Source of the DNA: a bacterium
Lineage (GTDB): Bacteria; Patescibacteriota; Minisyncoccia; Minisyncoccales; GWA2-46-15
Length of the DNA: 41,798 nt
Direction of reading: 5' to 3'
Assembly: GCA_030693425.1 (NCBI GenBank)
Contig: JAUYAM010000002.1
Location: forward strand, 145,151 to 186,948
The position numbers were made by a program, and so were the translations under genes. The first letter of the stretch is position 1, and each line of letters begins with the position of its first letter. Positions 1-7,161 of the stretch are shown piece by piece. The notes beneath the pieces are model-generated. The model saw only the letters and a program-made list of their open reading frames with translations, ran no database searches and was not told the origin of the DNA.

Positions 1-537
1 CAGCAAAACCAGGCTGGCTATCAGGAGAAAGACGCTTTTTCCGAAACCCTGTTTTTTTTCTTTGCCTCCATAGACCTTGTGGAATCTGTCCTCGGTGGCA
101 AAAAGCCAGGCGGCGTAAAGGAAAAAAGCCAATATCAAAACCAGGCCGTCAATCCTTCCCAGTTGGCCGTCTAAAGATAAAAGCAGCGGCAAGACGGCGA
201 TCAACAGAGTAAACAAAGAGCTGGTCTGGACCATTCTGCTTTCAGCAATAATGCCGCCAGAGACCAAGACAGCCAGGGAGGTGACCAGGGTAAGGTCAAC
301 AACGTTTCCGCCGACAACGTCTCCAAAAGAAAGCTCGGGAATGCCCCTTAGAGCGGCATTGACGCCGACAAAGAGATTGGGCAAAGAGGTGGCTATGGCC
401 ATGATCAGGAAACCAACGACAAACTCCCGCCATTTCAATCGTTTGGCCAGGCTGATGAGGTTATCGACCACAATGTTTCCGGAAAAAGCCAGCAACAAAG
501 AGGAAGCAACAAAGATTAAAATATGAAAAAATAACAT
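1..537 (-). CDS. Sodium/calcium antiporter (CaCA family), C-terminus cut by window edge
   Basis: Integral membrane cation/Ca2+ exchanger expected to swap Na+ or H+ for Ca2+ across the inner membrane. The 179 visible residues start at an ATG (complement of 535-537) and run off the window. A first hydrophobic helix leads into the CaCA alpha-repeat signature: GFLIMAIATSLPN at about residues 42-54, followed by GDVVGGNVVDL. The family usually has TSLPE, so the last residue being N is a small deviation. Two more hydrophobic helices and a charged cytoplasmic loop (around EDRFHK) follow. Only 9 bp separate it from the stop of the upstream permease, so the two are probably cotranscribed. No SD is visible in that gap. 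The second alpha repeat would lie outside the window. Confidence 0.85.
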   Translation of the reverse strand, partial: MLFFHILIFVASSLLLAFSGNIVVDNLISLAKRLKWREFVVGFLIMAIATSLPNLFVGVNAALRGIPELSFGDVVGGNVVDLTLVTSLAVLVSGGIIAESRMVQTSSLFTLLIAVLPLLLSLDGQLGRIDGLVLILAFFLYAAWLFATEDRFHKVYGGKEKKQGFGKSVFLLIASLVLL

Positions 538-546
538 TGTTTTGAG

Positions 547-1659
547 CTACTTAACAAAATATATTATTTGGTAAATAATGCCGCCGAGAAAAATCAAAAT
601 TAAAGGATAAACCCAGGATCTTTTGGGATGGACTTTTTTGTACATTAAAAGAATCAGGATGCCCTCAATGCCCATCATCACGCCCCCCACCAAACCAATG
701 ATTTCAAGGAAATTCCGCATCCCGAGGGAAAAAAGGACTAAGGGAACGCCGGTTACCAGTAGGAAAGCCAAGTTTTTGGGAATTTTGAAGTCATAGCGAA
801 AGACTTTTTCCAAAGTTATTCCGATAGCGGCAAAAGAAGTAAAAATCGTGATAATTCCCAAAAGAAATCCCAGTCCCGCAATCCCCTGTCCCAGAAACGG
901 TTTTAGCCCAGAAAAAGCGTCTGGGGTGGCGGCCTTGCCGCTAATTCCCAAAATCAGAGCCATAAAAAGGAAATAAAAAATTGCCGAGATTATCATTGAC
1001 GCCCAAACCGCTTTTTTCAGAAGCTTTCCTTTTTTGTCGCCGAGCATCTCTTCTATTTCCGGGATCATAGTCGCGCCCCAGAGAGTAAAAAGCAGGGGTC
1101 CGTAAGGCAGGAAAAATTTGCCAAAACTGGCCGGCGTCAAGAAATTCCCAACGCGCCAAAGCTGGTGTCCGCCGGCCCAAATAATCAAAAGCGCAATGCC
1201 AAAAGCCGCCAAATCCACAAAGTCAATTTTAGCCAAAGGCCTGATGCCAAAATAGATAAAACAAGCGACAAAGGTATAATAGGCCAGGGTGTAAAACAAT
1301 TGGTTTCCTCCGAATACGGGCTGGAGCAGATTGGTTAAAAACTCGCCTCCCATAATCAGGTAAATCAAAAGCGTGCCGAAAGAACCAACAGCCATGGAAG
1401 CCAAAGCCATTTTCTTTCCCCATTTGCCCAAGTGGAATTGGGCAAAACCGGGCAAGCGCATGAAATCAGGCGTCTTTAAAGCCACCTCGGCAAACATTAA
1501 ATGTATCAGCAAAACGAGAGCGCCCAGAATTAAAAAATAACCGGAAGTTATCCAGATTCCGGCTTGGCTGGCGACATAAGGCAGGGTGAAAAACCCGGTG
1601 CCGATAATGACGCTGGTTAGAGTGGCAATCGCCACCAATAATTTTCTGGCGTCAGACAT
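547..1659 (-). CDS. Amino-acid permease (aromatic amino-acid/Aa_trans-like)
   Basis: About eleven hydrophobic helices make this 370-residue protein a secondary transporter. The N-terminal helix has the APC-superfamily unwound-helix motif IIGTGFFTLPY (about residues 18-28), as in the HAAAP/Aa_trans amino-acid permeases. The substrate cannot be read from the sequence. It probably imports an amino acid in an organism with little biosynthesis, which is an inference. The ATG lies one base after a 215 bp palindromic element that occupies the entire 5' flank, and no SD precedes it. A promoter sits on the far side of that element. The gene is followed closely by the CaCA antiporter. Confidence 0.8.
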   Translation of the reverse strand: MSDARKLLVAIATLTSVIIGTGFFTLPYVASQAGIWITSGYFLILGALVLLIHLMFAEVALKTPDFMRLPGFAQFHLGKWGKKMALASMAVGSFGTLLIYLIMGGEFLTNLLQPVFGGNQLFYTLAYYTFVACFIYFGIRPLAKIDFVDLAAFGIALLIIWAGGHQLWRVGNFLTPASFGKFFLPYGPLLFTLWGATMIPEIEEMLGDKKGKLLKKAVWASMIISAIFYFLFMALILGISGKAATPDAFSGLKPFLGQGIAGLGFLLGIITIFTSFAAIGITLEKVFRYDFKIPKNLAFLLVTGVPLVLFSLGMRNFLEIIGLVGGVMMGIEGILILLMYKKVHPKRSWVYPLILIFLGGIIYQIIYFVK

Positions 1660-1660
1660 A

Positions 1661-1875
1661 CCCCGTAGGAAATTAAATATTTTCCGTCATTTTTCTTAAT
1701 CGACTGTTTATATGAAGTAAGGGATGTTTCATTTGATAAGAATTAAATTGAAAAGAAAATATTTGTTAATTATGTTTTTGAATTGATCTTTTAAGGTTTC
1801 TCTGAAAGATTAAAGTCATATGTCTTTAAATCTCTGGCTTGAAAAACAACGAAAACATAATCATTTCCTACGGGG
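1661..1875 (-). mobile_element. MITE-like ~215 bp palindromic element, copy A
   Basis: The ends are perfect 13 bp inverted repeats (CCCCGTAGGAAAT at 1661, its complement ending at 1875). Imperfect pairing continues inward to about 35 bp on each side. The interior is AT-rich and contains no coding frame of note. The element is flanked by ATG on the upstream side and T-ATG on the downstream side, the latter being the permease start codon. A second copy lies at 25073-25286 in front of rplJ in the same orientation, about four fifths identical by eye. An ATG at the upstream junction would open a five-codon frame (MPRRK, then TGA). No transposase is present, so mobility is inferred from the repeat structure. 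Confidence 0.8.
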
Positions 1876-1884
1876 CATATATTT

Positions 1885-1912
1885 ATGATAACAGATTTTA
1901 GAAAGACAGCAA
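1885..1912 (-). promoter_or_regulatory. Probable promoter of the permease
   Basis: On the minus strand a -35 TTGCTG (1907-1912) and a -10 TATCAT (1885-1890) are separated by 16 bp. Transcription would start at about 1878, essentially at the ATG that borders the upstream end of the palindromic element. The transcript would therefore begin with the whole element as leader. Confidence 0.5.
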
Positions 1913-1943
1913 AAATAACGCAGGTTGAGTCTCGCACAATTTT

Positions 1944-2789
1944 TTATACTTGGCACTTTGGACAGAAAAAGGTTCCCCTGCCTCCCAGATTCACTCTTTT
2001 TATAGTTGTGCCGCATTTTGGGCATTTTTGCCCATTTTGGCGATAAACCAGGAAGTGCTCCTGGTATCGTCCCTTGCTGCCGTCGGGTTTGACATTGAAA
2101 ACATCGCTTGCTCCTCCGTATTTAATCCCCTGCTTTAGAACCAGCAGGATTGCTTGCCGCAGTTTTTGAATCTCGTCAACGGTTAGGCCTTTGACCGGCC
2201 TGGCCGGATTAATTTTAGCTTTAAACAAGGCTTCGTTGGCGTAAATGTTGCCAATGCCGGCGATTTTCTCCTGATCCAGCAAAACCGTTTTAATCGGTTT
2301 TGAGCTTTTTTGGAAAATACTTTGGAGATACTCTGTTGAAAAATCTTTGGCAAAAGGCTCTGGGCCGTATCTTTTCAGTTCCGAATTAAGCTGATCCTCA
2401 TTTGAAATCCTAATCCAGCCGAATTTCCTCATTTCATTGAAAAAGAGCTTGCCGCCGCTTAAAGAAATAATGACTCTGGTGGTCTTTGCCGGAAGCTCTT
2501 TTCCGGCAAAAGGGATCTCGTTTCTGAAAACCGCTTTCTCCCCTGCTTTTTTCGCCCAAATTAGCTGTCCGGAGAGTTTCAAATGCACCAGTAAGGATTT
2601 TTTGTTCGACAGCCTTATGATCAAGACTTTAGCTCGCCTGTCAACGGCTAAAATCTTTTGGCCAATGACCTGTTTTGGATTGTCGGGAAACTGTTTTTCT
2701 GACAAAACCTCAACACCGATGATTGTCTTCCCAACAATCGCCTTCTGTAAGTAACGTTTAATTGTCTCAACCTCTGGTAACTCTGGCAT
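1944..2789 (-). CDS. mutM: Formamidopyrimidine-DNA glycosylase (Fpg/MutM)
   Basis: Base-excision repair enzyme that removes oxidised purines such as 8-oxoguanine and nicks the abasic site. The N-terminus is the invariant MPELPEVET, with Pro2 as the Schiff-base nucleophile and Glu3 as the catalytic acid. The C-terminus has the zinc finger CPKCG ... FFCPKCQ (about residues 257-280). The helix-two-turn-helix region around KIAGIGNIYANEALF is present. At 281 residues the length is normal. The start is fixed by the PELPEV motif, although no SD precedes it. Immediately upstream lies a second, diverged copy of the first eight codons in another frame, with a hairpin between the two. Confidence 0.97.
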   Translation of the reverse strand: MPELPEVETIKRYLQKAIVGKTIIGVEVLSEKQFPDNPKQVIGQKILAVDRRAKVLIIRLSNKKSLLVHLKLSGQLIWAKKAGEKAVFRNEIPFAGKELPAKTTRVIISLSGGKLFFNEMRKFGWIRISNEDQLNSELKRYGPEPFAKDFSTEYLQSIFQKSSKPIKTVLLDQEKIAGIGNIYANEALFKAKINPARPVKGLTVDEIQKLRQAILLVLKQGIKYGGASDVFNVKPDGSKGRYQEHFLVYRQNGQKCPKCGTTIKRVNLGGRGTFFCPKCQV

Positions 2790-2871
2790 AAATTTTTCTG
2801 ATTGTTCTTGCCCCGTACCATCCGAGTGAAACGAGGATTGGTTCGGGGTCTACTTCTGGCAGTTCAGGCAT
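2767..2871 (-). other. Short upstream frame starting with a second MPELPEV, overlapping the mutM start
   Basis: Thirty-four codons read MPELPEVDPEPILV... and end at a TGA inside the first codons of mutM, out of frame with it. The first eight codons match the mutM start except D for E at position 8, but the bases differ at most third positions (for example CTG versus TTA for Leu). That points to a relic of a different mutM-type gene start rather than a recent duplication. The rest of the frame is encoded by a hairpin element and carries no recognisable domain. Whether it is translated is unknown. Confidence 0.5.
2811..2848. repeat. 38 bp hairpin with CCCCG/CGGGG ends, between the two mutM-like starts
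   Basis: The arms CCCCGTACCATCC and GGATTGGTTCGGGG pair with one mismatch and one bulge around an 11-nt loop. The outer bases match the termini of the larger palindrome at 10071-10225 (CCCCGTACCA at one end, TTGGTnCGGGG at the other), so both may belong to one repeat family. Confidence 0.65.
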
Positions 2872-2895
2872 AATGATTGACGATATCACGAGTCG

Positions 2896-3552
2896 TTATG
2901 TTTGCGGAGTTTTATTTTCTTGGCGGTAGACAAAATAGGAATAAGCGAAAACGGCAAGCGAGTTTAAAATTACAGGGCCAATCACAAGCCAAAAACCGAT
3001 TGGCGGAGGCAGAAAGATCCCGGCAAGGGCAATTAAGCCGCAGATTTTAAAGAGTTTTCCGCCTAGCTTGTGGGTTTTGTCCCAGACGGAATCCGAGCTC
3101 AATGTCCAGGGTGTTCTGATACCGATAAACCAGTTTCTTTTGGCATTCTCAACCATGATTCCCAGGTAAAAGAAAAATATTCCCATAGCCGCCGTCATAA
3201 GACCGGCCATATTGAACCTGAATCCGATGTTCCAGAGGACTGTCAATAAAAAGAGGGAAAACAGGAAGATGATTAAGAGGACGATGAAGCCGTCGTAGTA
3301 TTTCCGGAAGTGCTGATAGTTTTCTTTTAAGGGGTCGATTTTGGGGAGAAAAACAAAGAGTCCGAAAAGAATCAGGGAAAGAACCGGCATTAAAAAAAGG
3401 CCCCAGAACTTTGGCAGGTAGCCATCAACTTCGCCTTTGATGTTCCAGTGCGAGGCGACTTTTTCGGGATAACATGGGATTTGATAGAGGGAGATAGCGA
3501 TTATGAACGAAAAGCTGATAATTGCCAGAATTATGATATAACTTTTGCGCAT
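2896..3552 (-). CDS. SdpI family membrane protein (DUF1648 + SdpI)
   Basis: A 218-residue membrane protein. The first part is a DUF1648-like domain: an N-terminal helix, then the HWNIKGEVDGY motif (about residues 35-45). The C-terminal part has the SdpI signature NWFIGIRTPWTLSSD ... VWDKTHKLGGKLF, followed by two helices. SdpI protects Bacillus subtilis from its own SdpC toxin; no toxin gene is visible here. Most family members outside Bacillus have no assigned role, so immunity should not be assumed. It sits 10 bp after the MFS-Nudix gene on the same strand and could be cotranscribed with it. Confidence 0.85.
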   Translation of the reverse strand: MRKSYIIILAIISFSFIIAISLYQIPCYPEKVASHWNIKGEVDGYLPKFWGLFLMPVLSLILFGLFVFLPKIDPLKENYQHFRKYYDGFIVLLIIFLFSLFLLTVLWNIGFRFNMAGLMTAAMGIFFFYLGIMVENAKRNWFIGIRTPWTLSSDSVWDKTHKLGGKLFKICGLIALAGIFLPPPIGFWLVIGPVILNSLAVFAYSYFVYRQENKTPQT

Positions 3553-3562
3553 TTTGGTTTAT

Positions 3563-5119
3563 TTATATTTTTAAAAACTTTTCCAGAGCCAGGCGGCAGA
3601 GATTTTCGTGGCCGGGAAAGATTTTCTTTTCGGTAAAGTCTTCCAGCTTTAGGAATTCCATTTTCTCTCCTTCAGAACATTTGATTTTCTGGAAATTATC
3701 GTATTCTGCCCAGAAGATGTGGCGGGTGACCTTGCCTCCGGCTGGCAAAGAGTAACTCTCTTCAGTCAGAAAACTCAGGGATTTGGCTTGGTAGCCCGTT
3801 TCTTGTTTTAGTTCTCTGGAGGCAGCCTCGGGGGCGATCTCTCCAATGCGGATTTTGCCTCCGGGAAGGCACCAGTGATCGGGGAAAACAATATTGCTTT
3901 TATTGTCTCTTTTTTGCATAAGGATAGCGCCGTCTTTCCTGATTAGGACCACTCCGGCCGACCTAATTCCCTCTTCTTTGGCAAAACCGAGCTGGCCGAT
4001 CAGCAAAAGGCTGAAAGCCGCCAGGGCAAAAGCTAACGGCCAATTTAGGCCAAAAAAACTGAGGCTCAAAATCAGTATTAAGGCCGCCAGCAAGGATCCG
4101 GAATGGATTGCCAGTTCCCGGCTGAGAAAGAATTCTAATTTCTTGGTTTGAACAGCGGTCTGATAGCTCAATTGGTCTAAAGGAACCCAGATGAAGATTG
4201 AAACGAGCTGGTAAACAAGGTCTACTAGGAATAAGGAAAGCCGGCCAGTCAGGAAAATTCGGCCAATCAAATTAAAGAAGTTCAGGGGAATGGTTAGGCG
4301 GAGGATTCTACTGCCAAAGCGGTCGGCCAGGCGGCCGACGATAATCAAAAGGATAAAAGAGGCGAAAAGCCCGGCCGAGGTGATTGAGCCCAAGAACTTA
4401 TATGACCCTATCAACAGAAAGACATAAAAAGGCCAAGTAAGGCCGTAGAATCTGTCAATCAGCCCGGTGCCAAAAAACCCCAGGAACAATCTTGGCATTT
4501 GCCTGATCGGCAGATTTTCTTTGAGGGTTTTTAAGGAAATATCCGGAAATTTGAATTCGTATTTGTCAAAAAATAAGGGCAGGCCGGAAGCAATCAAAAA
4601 GACAAAGCCGAACAAATAGAGGCTGGTAAATCCTGAAGTTTGAATAATGACGCCACCAAGGACCGGTCCGGCAATGGTCGCCAGCTTTGAGACAAGATTG
4701 ATTTTTGCCGAGTCTTTCCCAAAGGCAAGAGACTGGTCTGAGCCGACCACGCTCAGGTGGAACGGTAGCCAGTAAAGAGGGATGGCCAGGCCCCAGAGAA
4801 CGGCAGCCGGAACCAAAAACAGAATATTTTTGCCGCTCAAGATCAAAAACAGAAAAAACAATGACCTGGAAATGGTTCCAGTAAAAGAGATTTTGTCTGA
4901 TCCAAAGCGAGCCACTAGCCGGGCGGCCGGCAAAGTGAAAACAATAATCGTCAGGTCAAAAAGCAGGTAAAAGGCAAAGACCCAGACAAAACTGTGAGTT
5001 ATTTTGAAAATATAAAGGGGAATGAAAATCCCGGCCAGAGAAAAACCGAAATCCAACAGGAAAACGCTGGTCAAAAGTCCGTTTATGCCCGAGAAAAGAG
5101 ATTTTCTTTTCATGAACAT
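3563..5119 (-). CDS. MFS transporter fused to a C-terminal Nudix hydrolase
   Basis: Residues 1 to about 375 contain roughly ten to twelve hydrophobic helices with MFS character, including basic loop residues around ARLVARFGSD and GRLADRFGS. The last ~140 residues form a separate soluble domain starting near IRSAGVVLIRKDG. It carries a Nudix box at about residues 418-440: GKIRIGE, then REL, then QETGY. In the consensus REUXEEXGU one Glu is replaced by Gln. Nudix enzymes hydrolyse nucleoside diphosphates linked to another moiety. The reading frame runs through the junction without a stop, so the fusion is real unless the assembly is wrong. Substrates of either half are unknown. The second Met (residue 3) could be the true start. 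Confidence 0.85.
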   Translation of the reverse strand: MFMKRKSLFSGINGLLTSVFLLDFGFSLAGIFIPLYIFKITHSFVWVFAFYLLFDLTIIVFTLPAARLVARFGSDKISFTGTISRSLFFLFLILSGKNILFLVPAAVLWGLAIPLYWLPFHLSVVGSDQSLAFGKDSAKINLVSKLATIAGPVLGGVIIQTSGFTSLYLFGFVFLIASGLPLFFDKYEFKFPDISLKTLKENLPIRQMPRLFLGFFGTGLIDRFYGLTWPFYVFLLIGSYKFLGSITSAGLFASFILLIIVGRLADRFGSRILRLTIPLNFFNLIGRIFLTGRLSLFLVDLVYQLVSIFIWVPLDQLSYQTAVQTKKLEFFLSRELAIHSGSLLAALILILSLSFFGLNWPLAFALAAFSLLLIGQLGFAKEEGIRSAGVVLIRKDGAILMQKRDNKSNIVFPDHWCLPGGKIRIGEIAPEAASRELKQETGYQAKSLSFLTEESYSLPAGGKVTRHIFWAEYDNFQKIKCSEGEKMEFLKLEDFTEKKIFPGHENLCRLALEKFLKI

Positions 5120-5171
5120 ATTTTAACACAAAATCACTTCTGTTCTAAGTTCCGGGTGGGGTTGTGTAACT

Positions 5172-5215
5172 TTGCGAAAGGTGACTGTCACCATTGCGAA
5201 AGGTGACTGTCACCA
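5172..5215. repeat. Tandem 22 bp repeat with palindromic core GGTGACTGTCACC
   Basis: Two exact tandem copies of a 22 bp unit (5172-5193, 5194-5215) lie in the 169 bp gap between the MFS-Nudix gene and the upstream membrane-protein gene. Each contains the perfect palindrome GGTGAC-T-GTCACC. A further 14 bp palindrome, GAACAAATTTGTTC, follows about 10 bp later. No gene or clear terminator is visible in the gap. It is either a REP-like repeat or a paired operator. Confidence 0.75.
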
Positions 5216-5288
5216 TGATCGCTAAGAACAAATTTGTTCGTAAATTTTGAGTTTGGCGTGATTTTGAAAATTTTGATTTCCTGGCAGT

Positions 5289-5807
5289 TTACGTCAGCCA
5301 GAAAACTAGTAAGGCGATAAGAGAAAGAACTATTTCCAAAAAAACATTAGCTTTTGCTTTTCTTATATAGTCGTCAAGCCAGGAAAAATCAAAGGGATGG
5401 TTTTCGTAGACTGTCTTGCCATCAGGAAATTTAGTCAAAGGATAAAGCCAGTTTATCTGCGGTTCTTCGGATATTTCCTGGAGTCTTAGTCTGCAGAGCC
5501 AGAAACCGGTTTCGTCCAAGACCAGATGCAGCAGAAGACAGAGGAGAATCAGGACTTTGGCGGCTGTAGAAAAGTAGCTGCCAAATGGCAGGACAAAGCT
5601 CAGCCAGATGCCAAAAACGCCCAAAGGCGTGTGGGTGGCGAGATCGTGGTGAGATTTCTTGAGAAAAGAAGCAAAGACAATATCAAAGTCTAAAATTATG
5701 CTGCCGGCTAGAATCACCAAAGTTTCCGGGAAAGAAACATTAAAGCCAGCGAGTTCGGCCGACTTTACCAAAATATATGAAACAGCTAGGTGTCCCGGCG
5801 GAAGCAT
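5289..5807 (-). CDS. YdjM/DUF457-like membrane protein (putative metal-dependent hydrolase)
   Basis: A 172-residue membrane protein starting MLPPGHLAVSY. It has the pattern of the YdjM/DUF457 family: an N-terminal His, a buried Asp pair near ILDFDIVFAS, a His-rich segment HHDLATHTPLG (about residues 53-63), and a later HLVLDETGFW. These residues are the presumed metal ligands. Four to five helices are visible. Family members are annotated as membrane-bound metal-dependent hydrolases, but the substrate is unsettled. The start lies one base after the stop of the M20 peptidase, so the two are almost certainly one operon. Confidence 0.7.
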   Translation of the reverse strand: MLPPGHLAVSYILVKSAELAGFNVSFPETLVILAGSIILDFDIVFASFLKKSHHDLATHTPLGVFGIWLSFVLPFGSYFSTAAKVLILLCLLLHLVLDETGFWLCRLRLQEISEEPQINWLYPLTKFPDGKTVYENHPFDFSWLDDYIRKAKANVFLEIVLSLIALLVFWLT

Positions 5808-5808
5808 G

Positions 5809-7026
5809 TTATTTCAAGAAATCAATCGTGGTTAAGGCGTAGATTTTTGTTACTTCAAAAAGACTTTTTATCTCCACATACTCGTTTTTGCCGTGCATGC
5901 CATTTCCTTTGCAGCCGAAGTTGATTGCCGGAATCCCGTTTTTAATAAACATCCAGACGTCGCTCCAGGGTCCGGAACCCTCGGCATAAAGCTTTTTGTT
6001 CAGGACTTTTTCAGCATTCTTTTTTAAGGCTTGGACGATCGGCTCTTTCTCTTTGACAAAGACAGAGGGAACATAGACTATCGGCGTCAGCCTGTATTTG
6101 ATTCCGGTTTTCCCGAGAATTATTTTCATCTTGCTTTCAATGGCTTTTTGGGTTATCCCCGGCAGAGTTCTAACATCTCCCAAGGCAGAGCAGTAATCAG
6201 GAACTATATTTATGGCTTTGCCGCCGCTGATTGTCGTCGGGAAAGTAAAGACGTTTTTTCTGCCCGGGAAAACAGGAAAGTTTTTGTCGGGAAGTTTCAG
6301 ATCTTGCAAAGCGGCAATTGCCTTGGCCATTTCCAGGATCGCGTTTTTTCCTTCTTTTTTCTGTTCCCATTCGCGCGAGCCAGAATGGACAGCTTTGCCA
6401 AAAACCTCGAGTCTGAAACGGTAGCCGCCTCTGTTGCCGATAGTGATTTTATGACTGCCAGGTTCGCCAATAATTGCGGCGTCTCCAAGATAGCCTTTTT
6501 TAAGGAGGTAGCTGGTACCAAAGCCGGAGGCGGCCATCGGCTCTTCATCAACTACGAATTGAAGAAGGATATTTCCCTTAAGCTTATCCGCAAATTTTAA
6601 AATTGCTTTTGCCATGAAGACATAACAAGCAAGAGCAGATTTCATATCCAGAGCGCCTACGCCCCAAAGCTTTCCTTTTCTGATCAGGCCGGCAAAGGGA
6701 TCGAAATCGTAGTTCCGGCTTGGGGAAATGGTATCCATGTGGCCATTAAAGATGATGGTTTTGCTTCCGCTGCCGAGCTGGCAGACAACATTCGGACGCT
6801 TGGGAGAAAGCCCCACCAATTTCGGCTTTAGGCCGACTGACTCGAGCTTTTTAAAGATAAGATCTGCCACTGCCAACTCAACTGGCTCATAAGGACTTGA
6901 TTTGAGAGGGTCTTCGATATATGGATTGACAGAGTTTGTCTGGACCAGCTTCTGAAGAAAAGCAATCTGCTCGCTCTTTGTTCTGTCAATCTCTCTAATG
7001 ATTTTTGACTTGATGTCTTTTGTCAT
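5809..7026 (-). CDS. M20 family metallopeptidase/deacylase (ArgE/DapE/CPG2 type)
   Basis: A cytosolic two-zinc amidohydrolase of 405 residues. Visible ligands are His96 and Asp98 in NGHMDT, the bridging Asp127 in GALDMKS, the catalytic Glu pair at about 161-162 in VVDEEP, GEP near residue 198, and the C-terminal His in GNGMHGKNEY. The dimerisation domain begins around GGYRFRLEVFGKAVHSG. The family covers succinyl-diaminopimelate desuccinylase, acetylornithine deacetylase and carboxypeptidases. With no lysine or arginine pathway genes nearby, a peptide or acyl-amino-acid scavenging role is more likely, which is an inference. Its 5' side faces a folded repeat. Confidence 0.88.
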   Translation of the reverse strand: MTKDIKSKIIREIDRTKSEQIAFLQKLVQTNSVNPYIEDPLKSSPYEPVELAVADLIFKKLESVGLKPKLVGLSPKRPNVVCQLGSGSKTIIFNGHMDTISPSRNYDFDPFAGLIRKGKLWGVGALDMKSALACYVFMAKAILKFADKLKGNILLQFVVDEEPMAASGFGTSYLLKKGYLGDAAIIGEPGSHKITIGNRGGYRFRLEVFGKAVHSGSREWEQKKEGKNAILEMAKAIAALQDLKLPDKNFPVFPGRKNVFTFPTTISGGKAINIVPDYCSALGDVRTLPGITQKAIESKMKIILGKTGIKYRLTPIVYVPSVFVKEKEPIVQALKKNAEKVLNKKLYAEGSGPWSDVWMFIKNGIPAINFGCKGNGMHGKNEYVEIKSLFEVTKIYALTTIDFLK

Positions 7027-7057
7027 CTTTTAAATTAGGATTTGAATTTGGCCGCGT

Positions 7058-7161
7058 GCCAGGGAGTAGAAATTCGACTTAATTTTCTATTCCGTCCCGC
7101 TAGAAACGGGATGGGACGAGCGACGAGAGTCGCTCGTCGTGTCGAATTTTCACTACCTGGC
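7058..7161. repeat. Branched palindromic element at the 3' end of the radical SAM gene
   Basis: Outer arms of 21 bp (7058-7078 and 7141-7161) pair with two mismatches. Inside are a short hairpin (CCCG and CGGG around CTAGAAA) and a perfect 10 bp stem, GACGAGCGAC and GTCGCTCGTC, around GAGA. The right arm contains the stop codon and the last two codons of the SPL radical SAM gene, so the element has become part of the gene. No U-run follows, so it is not a standard terminator. Confidence 0.75.

Noticed and set aside
251-526. Plus-strand frame near the window start
   Set aside because: It is the shadow of the minus-strand CaCA antiporter, which has a clear family motif.
1661-1875. Element as a group I or group II intron
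   Set aside because: At 215 nt and without recognisable intron core motifs or an encoded protein it does not fit either class; excision is kept only as a hypothesis to test.
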